64,000 bases of DNA from JARLGU01 sp036504535 (GCA_036504535.1 DASXUY010000037.1:186001-250000), one strand, 5' to 3'. Counted from the first letter of the stretch, positions 16,306-25,598 are shown. A program made the numbers and translations. Notes: a model not told the origin generated them from the sequence alone.

Positions 16306-17928
16306 CTAGCCGCCATTTCTCCATCCTCGACCGTCTCGGGCCAACAGAACATCCGACGCCACCGGTCCCCATGAGCCGGACGGATAGATACCCAAGGGCC
16401 ACGCAGCCCCGTCGCTCGCCCAGGCGTCCAGTACGGGCTGCAAGATTTGCCACGACAACTCTACAGAATCGTAACGATTGAACAGCGTTGAGTCTCCTTC
16501 CATGGCGTCGAGCAGCAGTGTTTCGTAAGCTGTCGCTCGCGATTCGCCGAAATCCGATTGATACGAGAAGTCCATTTTCATCTGTCGAATCACCATATCC
16601 GTCCCTGGTGATTTGACGCCGAACGTGAGCGCAATCCCCTCATCCGGCTGAATGCGGAGAGTAAGTACGTTGGCATCGATCACTTCATGAGGTCCGAGAT
16701 TGAAAAACTGCTTTGGGACGCGCTTAAATGTGATAGCTATTTCCGTGAATTTTGTTGCCAACCGCTTACCAGACCGGATGTAAAATGGCACATCGGCCCA
16801 TCGCCAGTTATCGATTCGCAACTTAAGAGCGGCAAATGTCTCAGTTCGCGATTTGGGGTTCACGTCAGGCTCTGTTGCATAGGCAGCAACGGCGCTAGAT
16901 CCGATGTGCCCTGCTCCATATTGGCCGCGGACAGCTTCAATCGCGAGCCGCTCACGCGTGATCGGGACGATGCTACGGAGCACGTCCGCCTTGCGGTCCC
17001 GAACAAGGTCGCCGTTATATTTCACCGGCGGCTCCATGGCGACAAGCGCCATGAGCTGGAAGAGGTGATTCTGGAACATATCGCGGAGTGCGCCAGCGCC
17101 GTCATAGTACTTGCCACGGTGCTCCACCCCAAGGGTTTCGGCAGCCGTTATTTGAACGTGGTCGATATGCTCGCGATTCCAGAGCGGCTCAAGGATGGAG
17201 TTCGCGAATCGGAACGCAAGAATGTTCCGGACGGTTTCTTTGCCCAGGTAGTGATCGATCCGGTAGACCTGCGCCTCGTGGAACGATCTGTGGATCTGGT
17301 CGTTGAGCTTCGCAGCGCTGGTAACATCGCGTCCGAAAGGCTTTTCGACGATGATGCGCGTCCATGCTCCGGGGCGTCTAGGTTCGGTCAGATTGTGTGC
17401 GCCAAGCTGGTCAACGACCTGGCCGTAGAACGCAGGCGACGTCGCCAGGTAGTAGAGAGTGTTCCCGCCGCATCCGTGTGCGCGATCCAACTGATCTAGT
17501 GTGTCGTGGAGCGTAGCAAATGCGGTAGGGTCGTCGAACGCTGCGGTGACGTAGTGAAGTCGGCTGACGAAGCTCGCCCACGTCGTTTCGTTGTAGCAGG
17601 CGACTTCGGCCGACGATTGCACCGCTTTGTGCATGCTGTCGCGGAACGATTCGTCATCCATTGGGGTGATTGCAAATCCAAGGACAGCTACGCCAGCTGG
17701 CAGGAGACCTTGGCATTCCAGGTTATAGAGCGCTGGGACCAGCTTACGACTCGTGAGGTCGCCGCTTGCGCCAAAGATTACGAACACGCACGATTCATCG
17801 GGTCGGCGCGCAGCCTGCGAGTCGAATTGGGTGGGAATAGTCTGGACGGGTGTAACAAGGGTTGCTTCAGGTTCCACGAATAATGCCTTTCTGGTTGGGT
17901 CGGGATTTCCCAGATTGTTCATTCCCAT
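16306..17928 (-). CDS. zwf: Glucose-6-phosphate 1-dehydrogenase
   Basis: 540 residues (ATG 17928, or 17922 two codons later). The NADP-binding motif FGASGDLTSRK is at residues 52-62 and the substrate/active-site motif RIDHYLGKE at 223-231. It oxidises glucose 6-phosphate to 6-phosphogluconolactone, the first step of the oxidative pentose-phosphate pathway, and makes NADPH. The first 45 residues are extra compared with typical enzymes of about 490 and may be a non-conserved extension. No gnd or pgl gene is adjacent. It is divergent from the LacI gene of module 2. Confidence 0.95.
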   Translation of the reverse strand: MGMNNLGNPDPTRKALFVEPEATLVTPVQTIPTQFDSQAARRPDESCVFVIFGASGDLTSRKLVPALYNLECQGLLPAGVAVLGFAITPMDDESFRDSMHKAVQSSAEVACYNETTWASFVSRLHYVTAAFDDPTAFATLHDTLDQLDRAHGCGGNTLYYLATSPAFYGQVVDQLGAHNLTEPRRPGAWTRIIVEKPFGRDVTSAAKLNDQIHRSFHEAQVYRIDHYLGKETVRNILAFRFANSILEPLWNREHIDHVQITAAETLGVEHRGKYYDGAGALRDMFQNHLFQLMALVAMEPPVKYNGDLVRDRKADVLRSIVPITRERLAIEAVRGQYGAGHIGSSAVAAYATEPDVNPKSRTETFAALKLRIDNWRWADVPFYIRSGKRLATKFTEIAITFKRVPKQFFNLGPHEVIDANVLTLRIQPDEGIALTFGVKSPGTDMVIRQMKMDFSYQSDFGESRATAYETLLLDAMEGDSTLFNRYDSVELSWQILQPVLDAWASDGAAWPLGIYPSGSWGPVASDVLLARDGRGWRNGG

Positions 17929-18064
17929 TTATCGAGAATCGTTCTCCATGGCAGTTTCGTTCCCTACAGATTAACTGTAGGTGCTCGACTAGATCCTGTG
18001 AGCCTTTGAAGCCAGGTGAGATCAGGTCTATGTCTATTGCCCAAAAAAAATTCCACCTACCCCC

Positions 18065-18093
18065 TTGTCAAGATTGTGGTTCTGTTGTAGAAT
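18065..18093 (+). promoter_or_regulatory. Promoter of lacI, module 2
   Basis: TTGTCA, 17-nt spacer, TAGAAT. Tandem operators follow it directly. Confidence 0.7.
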
Positions 18094-18107
18094 GGTTACA
18101 TGATCAC

Positions 18108-18132
18108 TTAAACGATTAAGTGATAAACGATT
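18108..18132. promoter_or_regulatory. Tandem LacI operators, module 2
   Basis: TTAAACGATTAA (18108-18119) lies inside a longer dyad, TCACTTAAA-CG-ATTAAGTGA with one mismatch. TAAACGATTA repeats at 18124-18133, centred 15 bp downstream and reaching the start codon. CG-centred palindromes are the usual LacI-family target. A related site, TTAAGCGATTAA, lies at 19213-19224. Confidence 0.75.
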
Positions 18133-19191
18133 ATGAAGACACAAACCAGGCTCCAAAAACCGACCATCAAGGATATCGCGAATGCTTGCGGTGTCAGCAC
18201 GGCGACTGTTTCGTATGTGCTGAACGGCAAGAGCGTTCTGCGTGCCGATACTCGGGAGCGGGTTTATCAGGCGATGCGGGACATGAATTACCACCCGAAT
18301 GCGCTTGCTCGCGGTCTTCACACGAAGACGATGCGCGCATTGGGCATTATGCTTGGCACCGTCGACCCATCAGAATTTGTCGTCAACCCGTACACGTCGC
18401 GAATCTTGCAAGGCGTTGTTCAAGAGGCGCGCCGACAGAAGTTTCACGTGACGTTGTTCACCGATGACTGGCTTGGCGCGGACGCGTCCGGACCGTCCAT
18501 TCGCGACGGGCGCACCGATGGCATCCTTGTCGTCGCCCCCATCCTTGGCACCGACATCATGGACACACTCCCGGAGATGCAGCCCAATATCGTGGCGATC
18601 TCGGCGCCAGCGCGACCGTTTGTGGACATTGTGGACGTTGACGACTTTGCTGGCGGCCGGTTGGCTACCGAGCACTTGATCAATCTAGGCCATCGCCGGA
18701 TCGCGTACCTTACCGGCAACAGTGACCTGTCGTCATATCAGCCGCGTCTTGCCGGTTATCTCGCAGCGCTTGATGTCGCTGGGATCGAGCCGGATAACCG
18801 CCTCATCGTGGAATCCCATTTCGATGGTTCGCTAGCGGGGGCGCAAACGAAAGCGCTGTTAGAGCTGCCCGAGCGGCCCACCGCGATTTTCGCCGGTAAC
18901 GATGCGATCGCATTCCAAACGGTGAGCGCAATCCGTGATGCTGGATTGAGCGTGCCGGAAGACGTTTCCGTCGTCGGTTACGACGATATGCCTGCGGCCT
19001 CGGTAGTGACGCCGAAGCTTACGACAATAAACCAGCCGCTCGTCGAGATCGGCGTAACGGCCACAACGATGTTGATCGAGCGCATTGCAGCCAGCGAAAG
19101 CAGTGGCGGGTTGCGGCGCAAGGCAGAGAACGTTCTGCTCGCGCCAAAGCTTGTTGTGCGCGACTCTACCGGGCCATTGGCTCGACGTTAG
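18133..19191 (+). CDS. LacI-family transcriptional regulator, module 2
   Basis: 352 residues. The N-terminal HTH is PTIKDIANACGVSTATVSYV, with hinge NYHPNALARGL. The sugar-binding domain follows (ALGIMLGTVDPS, DGILVVAPILGT, AIFAGNDAIAFQTVSAI, VSVVGYDDMP). ATG 18133 is positioned by the HTH register. Autoregulation is inferred from CG-centred palindromes between its promoter and start codon. The same palindrome stands before the prepilin-like gene downstream, so it probably controls the 19315-22231 genes in response to a sugar made by the GH16 enzyme. Confidence 0.93.
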   Translation: MKTQTRLQKPTIKDIANACGVSTATVSYVLNGKSVLRADTRERVYQAMRDMNYHPNALARGLHTKTMRALGIMLGTVDPSEFVVNPYTSRILQGVVQEARRQKFHVTLFTDDWLGADASGPSIRDGRTDGILVVAPILGTDIMDTLPEMQPNIVAISAPARPFVDIVDVDDFAGGRLATEHLINLGHRRIAYLTGNSDLSSYQPRLAGYLAALDVAGIEPDNRLIVESHFDGSLAGAQTKALLELPERPTAIFAGNDAIAFQTVSAIRDAGLSVPEDVSVVGYDDMPAASVVTPKLTTINQPLVEIGVTATTMLIERIAASESSGGLRRKAENVLLAPKLVVRDSTGPLARR

Positions 19192-19194
19192 TTT

Positions 19195-19224
19195 TTGCAT
19201 TTTAGTCATCGGTTAAGCGATTAA
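19195..19224 (+). promoter_or_regulatory. Promoter and operator before the module 2 prepilin-like gene
   Basis: TTGCAT, 18-nt spacer, GATTAA (19219-19224). The operator TTAAGCGATTAA (19213-19224) covers the -10 box, so bound repressor would block RNA polymerase. The promoter itself is moderate. Confidence 0.65.
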
Positions 19225-19314
19225 ACTACGGTGCACAATTTTGATTACCAGGCAAGGTTAGATGCAGTCGCTACTGTTGGCGTCCGCTCGCTGACCGGAG
19301 CAAAGGAGTAGGAA

Positions 19315-20160
19315 ATGAAATCCAAATATCAGTCTGTTCGCACTTCAGGGTTCACTCTTATTGAGCTTCTTGTAGTTATAGCTATCATCTCGATTCTTGC
19401 AGCTATACTTTTCCCCGTCTTTGCCACGGCGAGGGACAAGGCGCGTGGAACAGCGTGTATGAGCAATATCAAGCAGATGGGCCTGGCCGAATTGCAGTAT
19501 TGCCAGGATTACGACGAGTTTTACACGGGTACGTTCTTGCCTGGTTCCCTTTACTACAGCACGGATAAGCAAGACCTGACTAACTGGATGGAAATGCTTT
19601 TCCCATACACGAAGGCGGCTGCTACGTATTCGTGCCCATCGCTCACAGGGAAAGCCTATCCCCTGCAGACTTGGAGCGCTAACGGCAACGCCAAGAACAA
19701 GGACGTGATCGCACCGATTAACGCTAAAGGCGGCATCAGTTACGCGTATAATTCTCTGCTTAATATGAACAGGTACACCGCGTATGATGGCGCTGCGATT
19801 GGTGCAAAGTCCGCGTATTCGGAAGGCGGGGCCATTGCTGCCCGGAACGTTCAAGCGCCCGCCGAAACGATCATGATATGCGACGTTGATGCCACTAAGG
19901 TTAAGGATCCTGGCGCTGTCGGCACATACACTGACTTTAACAACACCGAGTTTAGTATTCTGTACACCACAGACCTGGACGAATCCGCTCAGGCGGCGTT
20001 CATCGGCAGTGTCAAAGCGCGGCCATTACTCGCCGCCTGGCACAACGATGGTGGAAATATCGCCTATTACGACGGTCACGCTAAGTGGGCAACCGCGACG
20101 AAGCCGTACGAGTGGTACCTGAACAAAGTGACCGCTATCTCGAAGGGATATAAGCCGTAA
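19315..20160 (+). CDS. Prepilin-like secreted protein with H-x9-DG motif, module 2
   Basis: 281 residues, ATG preceded by AAAGGAG. The N-terminus is FTLIELLVVIAIISILAAIL, then FPVFATARDKARGTACMSNI. The C-terminal motif HNDGGNIAYYDGHAKWA is an exact H-x9-DG. The mature part is a Tyr/Asp/Gly-rich beta domain. It lies between the LacI regulator and the GH16 enzyme on the same strand, 70 bp before the latter, the same arrangement as in module 1. Likely exported and processed by prepilin peptidase; its molecular role is unproven. Confidence 0.87.
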   Translation: MKSKYQSVRTSGFTLIELLVVIAIISILAAILFPVFATARDKARGTACMSNIKQMGLAELQYCQDYDEFYTGTFLPGSLYYSTDKQDLTNWMEMLFPYTKAAATYSCPSLTGKAYPLQTWSANGNAKNKDVIAPINAKGGISYAYNSLLNMNRYTAYDGAAIGAKSAYSEGGAIAARNVQAPAETIMICDVDATKVKDPGAVGTYTDFNNTEFSILYTTDLDESAQAAFIGSVKARPLLAAWHNDGGNIAYYDGHAKWATATKPYEWYLNKVTAISKGYKP

Positions 20161-20230
20161 GGCCTTGTTACGGCTCCTCGCCTCGCCCTACGTCTGACTA
20201 AGTCGTCAGAATCGAAAGGAAATACCCGTT

Positions 20231-22231
20231 ATGAACCGCCCGACTCAGCGAGGCCTTTTCGCCGCCGCCGGCGCCACACTGCTACTCGCAATGCCTGCCA
20301 CCTCGTTTGCCGATGTGTTGCCTACAAGCGCAAAGCCCGCCGCAGTGACCGCACCCGCAGGACCAGTCAAGCCAGTAGTCGATGTCGCCGCTCCCGGTGT
20401 ATCGGCGCAGTTCGCGTCATCGCAAGGCTCCGGAGGGCAAGCCAGCGCCGCCGATAGCACAGACCCGGCGGCACCCGGCGTCGTTATTACAATTCAACCC
20501 GGCCCTGCGGGCTATCCTGGAATCGCGCTCACACCGAAACCGGGTCCGACGTGGGACCTGTCGGCGTTTGGGCATATTATCGTGAATGTGACGAACACCG
20601 GGACCGTGCCAACCAGCATTTCGATGCGCGTCGATAACGCCCCGAATGGCGACGCTAACCCGTGGAATACCGAGAGCACCTATCTGAAGCCGGGCGAGAC
20701 TGGCAATATCAATGTGATCTTTGGTCACCAATACGGTCACAAGCCGGGCTATGCCCTAAAGCCCGCCACAATCGGCCAACTCTTGTTCTTCGCCGACAAG
20801 GCCAACGCTGTGAAGACATTCCGTATCAACTCGATTATGGCGGGCGGTCCTGCTGGGGAGAAGCCTCCTATCGACCCCAACAGCCTGCGCACTGTGCCAG
20901 TAAAGGGCGTGATTATCGGCGCGGGAGTCAAGCTTGACCTGGAAAAGCAAGCACCGACTACAGGCGGCACGGCGACGCTCGTCGGCGAAGGGCTTCAAGT
21001 CGCCTTCACAGGGTCCCCGTCGTGGACAGCGATCAAACCGCCCCTCGGCAAATGGGATCTGCGAGCAGCAACCCAGGTACGCGTCCACGTCAAGAACACT
21101 GGCACCACCCCGATCTCTCCACGGGTTCAGGCATCAGGCGGAGCGAGCACGGATGTTGCAACGACGCCCGCGCCGCTTGCTCCCGGCGCATCGGCGGAGA
21201 TTGTCACTCAATTCGCGCCAGCAGCACACTGGGTTGGCGTTCCCAACAGCGGCGACAGGACAAGCTGGGACGGCGTGCCGGGAACCGGGACAAAATTCAC
21301 CAGCGATGCGTGCGACTCCATCAAGGTGTCGTCGCTAACCCCGGGAACTCTGCTAATCGACTCCGTGATCGCGGACGCACCGGCGGCAGTTCTGCCCGAA
21401 TGGGTCGGCAAGAGGCCGCCCGTCGATGGCGATTGGGTAATGACCTTCAACGACACGTTCGCCGGAAAATCCATTGAGACAACCCGCTGGAACACCACGG
21501 GCCACAACTATTGGGATCGCAAAACGCACTGGACCAAGGACAACCTTCTGCTCACCGGCAAAGGCGGAGTGACGCTGCGCTTCGAGAAGAAGCGAGGGCC
21601 GCACAACGACGACCCGAAATGGATGCAGGAGATGACCAGCCCCAAGGTCAGCGAAACCGACTATGCGTGCGGCTTCTTAGACACCTTCGGCAAATGGGCG
21701 CAGCGCTATGGTTACTACGAAGCGCGAGTAAAGCTGCCGACCGCTCCCGGCCTGTGGCCGACATTCTGGATGATGCCCGACCGTGGTCCAGCTGCCGGCG
21801 AAGAGTGGAAGCGAACCGACACCGGTAACGGCGCGATGGAGCTGGACATCATGGAGCACCTTACCCGCTGGGGCAACCATCGATACAACATCGCGATGCA
21901 CTGGGACGGTTACGGGAAGAACCACCACCAGACGGGAACGACGTTCAACTACACGCAGCACGACAAAGACGGCTACATGACCGTCGGCATGCTGTGGCTG
22001 CCGGGACAGTTGAAATACTACTGCAACGGCAAAGAAATGGTCAGTTGGGACGATCCACGTATCTCGACGGTTGCCGCGTACTTCATCATCGAGATGACGA
22101 CAGGTGGCTGGGACAACGACGCTGTAGACGATAGCAAGCTTCCCGCCGATTACACCATCGACTATGTTCGTGCCTGGCAGCGCAAGGATCTGGCATCTCC
22201 TGCAGACAGTCCGGCAAATGTCGGGAAGTAG
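20231..22231 (+). CDS. Secreted GH16 endo-glycanase with two N-terminal beta-sandwich domains
   Basis: 666 residues: a signal peptide (residues 1-27), a Pro/Ala-rich linker, then two related beta-sandwich domains (about 65-190 and 225-365). Both contain VNVTNTGTVPTSI/VHVKNTGTTPISP-like strands and end in a FRINSIMA/LLIDSVIA strand, consistent with duplicated carbohydrate-binding modules. The C-terminal GH16 catalytic domain (about 395-650) carries ELDIME, with predicted nucleophile Glu537, Asp539 and acid/base Glu542. GH16 enzymes cut beta-1,3/1,4-glucans, agar, carrageenan or related polymers with retention; the exact substrate is not clear. It follows the prepilin-like gene by 70 bp and is probably induced through the module 2 LacI protein. 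Confidence 0.9.
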   Translation: MNRPTQRGLFAAAGATLLLAMPATSFADVLPTSAKPAAVTAPAGPVKPVVDVAAPGVSAQFASSQGSGGQASAADSTDPAAPGVVITIQPGPAGYPGIALTPKPGPTWDLSAFGHIIVNVTNTGTVPTSISMRVDNAPNGDANPWNTESTYLKPGETGNINVIFGHQYGHKPGYALKPATIGQLLFFADKANAVKTFRINSIMAGGPAGEKPPIDPNSLRTVPVKGVIIGAGVKLDLEKQAPTTGGTATLVGEGLQVAFTGSPSWTAIKPPLGKWDLRAATQVRVHVKNTGTTPISPRVQASGGASTDVATTPAPLAPGASAEIVTQFAPAAHWVGVPNSGDRTSWDGVPGTGTKFTSDACDSIKVSSLTPGTLLIDSVIADAPAAVLPEWVGKRPPVDGDWVMTFNDTFAGKSIETTRWNTTGHNYWDRKTHWTKDNLLLTGKGGVTLRFEKKRGPHNDDPKWMQEMTSPKVSETDYACGFLDTFGKWAQRYGYYEARVKLPTAPGLWPTFWMMPDRGPAAGEEWKRTDTGNGAMELDIMEHLTRWGNHRYNIAMHWDGYGKNHHQTGTTFNYTQHDKDGYMTVGMLWLPGQLKYYCNGKEMVSWDDPRISTVAAYFIIEMTTGGWDNDAVDDSKLPADYTIDYVRAWQRKDLASPADSPANVGK

Positions 22232-22322
22232 AGACGCTGCCTGAGCAAGGCAACCGGACTCTCAGCCCCTACAGCGAAATGGGAACATGTTGCCTGGTCC
22301 GGGAGGGTGCCTGGTGATACGA

Positions 22323-22363
22323 AATAGGCCGACGCAAACATTCAGGTGTGGCGTCGGCCTATT
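22323..22363. terminator. Bidirectional terminator between GH16 and SDR genes
   Basis: AATAGGCCGACGC / GCGTCGGCCTATT, a perfect 13-bp stem with a 15-nt loop, flanked by TTTT on the plus side. The SDR stop codon is inside the stem. Confidence 0.85.
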
Positions 22364-23282
22364 TTGGCGGTAGTACAATATCCATCTGAGCGGCAAAGGG
22401 CATAGGATCGAGCGCGAACGTAGCCTTCATCGCCGAGTTGTCGCACGTGTTGTCTCGCCCAAGGTTCTTCAACTGGTCGACGGTCACCGGTGGGTTGGGA
22501 AGGATTCCGAGCAGCGGCGCGACCGCCATCAGGATGGGGATAGGTGCATGAAGCTTAGGCTTCTTGACGCCAAGGTTCTTCGCGAACGCGTCCAGGAGCT
22601 CGTTGAACGTTACCTGCGTCGCCCCTCCGACCTCGATGATCTCGCCAGTGGCGACATTAGGCTCGACTGCCTTCACGATACACGAGCACAGGTCCTCAAC
22701 GAAGATAGGCTGAAATTTGTTGTTGCCGCTTCCCGGAACCGGGATGAACGGGAACGGCAGCGGGATCGGCAGGCCGCCGTGGAGCACAAGGTCCTTCATC
22801 TGCGCCACAAACTCGCCATCCGCGCCGAGGATTATTGACGGCCGCAGGATTGTGAACGGCACGCTTCCCGCTCGCACCAGGCTCTCCGCCTTCGCTTTGG
22901 TTTGGGAGTAGACCGACGGCGCTGCCAGATCGGATCCGATGGCGCTGAGGTAGACGAACTTCTTAACACTTCCGGAATTCGACGCCGCATCGACCACGTT
23001 GCCGGTGCCGGTCACATGGATTCTCTCAAATGTCTGCTCGCCGCCCCGCTCCTGGATGATGCCGACTAGGTGCACGACCGCGTCCGCGCCGTCGAAGTAG
23101 GCTGGTTTGAGTGTCGATTCGCTGCCGACATCCACTCCATCAAAATAGACAGCCTTAGGGTCGCGTCGAGCCCCCTTCGGCATAGTGCGAGACAGCCCGA
23201 CTACGTCATGGCCCGCAGCAACCAGTGCCGCCACCACATGTCCGCCAACAAAGCCCGATGCTCCCGTGACAACTACCTTCAT
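22359..23282 (-). CDS. NAD(P)-binding epimerase-like SDR (NDUFA9-like)
   Basis: 307 residues from ATG 23282 (MKVVVTGASGFVGGHVVAAL) with AGGGAG before it; a start 22 codons upstream lacks support. The Rossmann motif TGASGFVGG is at the extreme N-terminus. VVHLVGII and YSQTKAKAE resemble atypical extended SDRs of the NDUFA9/YwnB type, which often lack classical epimerase activity. FTILRPSIILG and a PLPFPFIPVPG segment also fit that group. Role unknown; quinone- or sugar-linked metabolism are both possible. Confidence 0.85.
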   Translation of the reverse strand: MKVVVTGASGFVGGHVVAALVAAGHDVVGLSRTMPKGARRDPKAVYFDGVDVGSESTLKPAYFDGADAVVHLVGIIQERGGEQTFERIHVTGTGNVVDAASNSGSVKKFVYLSAIGSDLAAPSVYSQTKAKAESLVRAGSVPFTILRPSIILGADGEFVAQMKDLVLHGGLPIPLPFPFIPVPGSGNNKFQPIFVEDLCSCIVKAVEPNVATGEIIEVGGATQVTFNELLDAFAKNLGVKKPKLHAPIPILMAVAPLLGILPNPPVTVDQLKNLGRDNTCDNSAMKATFALDPMPFAAQMDIVLPPK

Positions 23283-23514
23283 CGTGTACTCCCTGAGGCT
23301 AACCCTCGCCCCTATCGCGCCTCGCCCGCTGCGATGGTTCGTCGGCATGCGTCAACCCGCGTCAGCATATCGGTACTGTGCGGCGACTTACGGTTTGTGA
23401 ACCCCGATTACGCGGTTTAGGTTCCTGCCGACCGTGATGCTCGACCCATGGCTCGCTCCTAGTGAGTTTCTATTTGCCTGGAGGATGGCGCGACGAAAGA
23501 GGTTCCAATGGCGA

Positions 23515-24612
23515 TTACGCTTTACGGGGTGATGCCTTCACTCGGTACCGTGTTCCCCTCCCCAATCCCGTGCGCTCCAGTTTGTTCATCGCTGAGAGCT
23601 TCTTAATGATGTCCTCGACTGTTCGAACAGGGAAGCCCGTTGCTTGGACCGCCATGCGCGGACTGAACACTTCTTCGGGAACATTTTGCGCCCAGCGCCA
23701 CAAAGCGAGCTGCTTTTCTGAAAGCAGTAGTTCGGTTTGATCCTCTTCAAGTAGTTGGAGCGCCCTGGACGCTTGCTTGCGAAATACCTCAAAGATGAAA
23801 GCAAGCCACGGCGAGATATCCTCTTGCTCTGTTTTCCACGTGCGCTGAGTGCGATTTAGGGCCAGGTAGTATTCAGCTTTACTCTCCTCAACGATACGTT
23901 CGTGAGAGGCGACAGTCGCAAACGCATATCCATGACGGAGGAGGAGGAGGTTCGTCAAGATCCGGCTCGTTCGGCCATTACCATCTTGAAATGGGTGGAT
24001 AGCCAGATACTCGAAGATGAAATTTGCAGTCACGATCAATGGATGCTTGAAAGATTTGGCTATCGCCCACTCGTACCATGCGCACAACTGTTTCATTTCA
24101 ATCGGGACGAGGTAGGGCGGTGTGGGATCGAATATAACACCAACGATATTTCCACTGGCGTCTTTGGCTTCGACACGGTTGGGACCGACCTTATAATGTC
24201 CTAAATGCCCTGCGTCCTTATCGCTATGCCGGAGCATGTCCCGATGCAATTGTAGAATGATCGATTCGCTGAGCGGCATTTCCGAATAGTTTTCGAAGAC
24301 GCACTGCAAGACGTCAAGGTATCCGGCAACCTCTTGTTCGTCGCGGGTAGCCAGTCGGCGTATACGCATATTCTTGTAGAGCGATTGCACCTCTTCATCG
24401 GTCAGGCGATTGCCCTCAATGCGGTTTGATGCGCCTGTCGACGTTACGAGCACGCTTTGCATCAAGCGCTCAATTATCTGTGGCATCAATCGATTGGTAA
24501 GTCGCCAACTGTTCCGAACGGCGTCGATTTCTGCGATGAAGCTATAAATATGCTCAGTCGTTTCTGCTGTGAGTGCCAGGCGACGACTGAGGCGGTGCTC
24601 TTGCCAATCCAT
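23515..24612 (-). CDS. Fic-domain AMPylase-type protein with inhibitory helix and winged HTH
   Basis: 365 residues. The Fic motif HPFQDGNGRTSR has the catalytic His and the nucleotide-binding loop. An N-terminal inhibitory motif is present (STGASNRIEGN, with Glu that blocks ATP), so this is a self-inhibited class II Fic protein. A flap-like region precedes the motif, and the C-terminal 90 residues form a winged helix (EEVFSPRMAVQATGFPVRTV). Fic enzymes transfer AMP to hydroxyl side chains of target proteins. No separate antitoxin gene is next to it. Confidence 0.9.
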   Translation of the reverse strand: MDWQEHRLSRRLALTAETTEHIYSFIAEIDAVRNSWRLTNRLMPQIIERLMQSVLVTSTGASNRIEGNRLTDEEVQSLYKNMRIRRLATRDEQEVAGYLDVLQCVFENYSEMPLSESIILQLHRDMLRHSDKDAGHLGHYKVGPNRVEAKDASGNIVGVIFDPTPPYLVPIEMKQLCAWYEWAIAKSFKHPLIVTANFIFEYLAIHPFQDGNGRTSRILTNLLLLRHGYAFATVASHERIVEESKAEYYLALNRTQRTWKTEQEDISPWLAFIFEVFRKQASRALQLLEEDQTELLLSEKQLALWRWAQNVPEEVFSPRMAVQATGFPVRTVEDIIKKLSAMNKLERTGLGRGTRYRVKASPRKA

Positions 24613-24733
24613 AATCTTCGTGTCCTTAACGTTGGATTATGTGGGATTGCGTGGACAAAGTCAATCCCGATAGTCTCGCAACACCACCAGCAACTCATTC
24701 GCATGGTAGCAAAACGAGGGCGATTTGGCCAAA

Positions 24734-24768
24734 GAAAAAGGACCGAAAGCGTCGCCGCTTTCGGTCCT
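24734..24768 (-). terminator. Rho-independent terminator of the FmdB gene
   Basis: AGGACCGAAAGCG / CGCTTTCGGTCCT, a perfect 13-bp stem with a 4-nt loop. On the minus strand it is followed by TTTTTCTTT. Confidence 0.9.
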
Positions 24769-24795
24769 GTTGTTCATCTACCACATAGCTTAGCA

Positions 24796-25140
24796 CTACG
24801 CCGCCGCAGGAGCCGCTGCGGGCTTGGCCTCAGCTTTTGGCGCGCTCTCCGTTTTGGTTTCGGTTTTCGCCTCGGTCTTCGTTTCCGCCGCCGTGCTCGT
24901 GTCGGTTGGCGTGCTGCCTTCCGACGGCGCTGCCGCCGTTGGCGACTTAGTGCCGCCTTCTTTCTTAGCGTAGTCGTTCACGTAGAAGCCGGAGCCCTTG
25001 AACACGATTCCGACTGGAAACATCTTTTTCGTGAGCGGTCCGGAGCACGATTCACAAACCTTGAGTGGCTCGTCGCTCATTTTCTGAATTACTTCGATTG
25101 CATTTCCACAATCATCGCATTGATATGCGTACGTCGGCAT
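24796..25140 (-). CDS. FmdB-family zinc ribbon protein
   Basis: 114 residues from ATG 25140 (MPTYAYQCDDCGNAIEVIQK), four codons inside a longer frame. CxxC (CDDC) and CxxC (CESC) form the zinc ribbon, followed by the family's GSGFYVNDY segment. The C-terminal 45 residues are low-complexity Ala/Glu/Lys/Thr repeats (TETKTESAPKAEAKPAAAPA). Function of the family is not established; a regulatory or metal role is usual speculation. A TATAAT sequence lies upstream near 25215. Confidence 0.88.
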   Translation of the reverse strand: MPTYAYQCDDCGNAIEVIQKMSDEPLKVCESCSGPLTKKMFPVGIVFKGSGFYVNDYAKKEGGTKSPTAAAPSEGSTPTDTSTAAETKTEAKTETKTESAPKAEAKPAAAPAAA

Positions 25141-25391
25141 TACGTCACCCACCCTCCGAGAATTTCGCCGTGGTTCTGCGCGGGTGCGCTACTTCCCAGG
25201 GCATCATTTGTATGCTATTATAACACACGGGTACAGTGCCATCGTTCCGCAACCGCCGTAAGCCGCAGTTGCGAACGAGATGTGCGCAAGATTAACGTTT
25301 CACCCGGCCAAGCGGCAGCAAGCCAAAAGCATTCGGAATGCGCCGGAATTGGCGCGACATTTTAGTCCACGACCAGGCATTCATTAAAATA

Positions 25392-25413
25392 GATACCCCG
25401 TGGCTTGCCACGG
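25392..25413. repeat. Palindromic repeat copy 1
   Basis: 22-nt unit GATACCCC + TGGCTTGCCACGG, here with G between the two parts. It contains the perfect dyad CCGTGGC-tt-GCCACGG. A second copy lies 185 bp downstream. Confidence 0.6.
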
Positions 25414-25576
25414 ACCAGCGCGTCTCTGGATTTTACAACAGGCATTTGCCCGCTGGCATTTAGAAAATATGGCTGCGATCAAACAAGCGACGTTTTCGTG
25501 TTACGTCGGTAAATGATCGCTTCCCTCACGTAGTGTCAAGCGACGCCAGCCGTATGGCGAACGCAGTCTATCTTTT

Positions 25577-25598
25577 GATACCCCTTGGCTTGCCACGG
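25577..25598. repeat. Palindromic repeat copy 2, before murQ
   Basis: Matches copy 1 at 21 of 22 bases (T for G at position 9). It lies 41 bp before the murQ ATG. Together the copies could be regulator-binding sites. Apart from these, the gene-free gap 25141-25638 shows an AT-rich stretch near 25205-25220 and nothing else I can support. Confidence 0.6.

Noticed and set aside
16687..17499. 270-codon plus-strand frame
   Set aside because: Lies entirely antisense to zwf, which carries unmistakable motifs.
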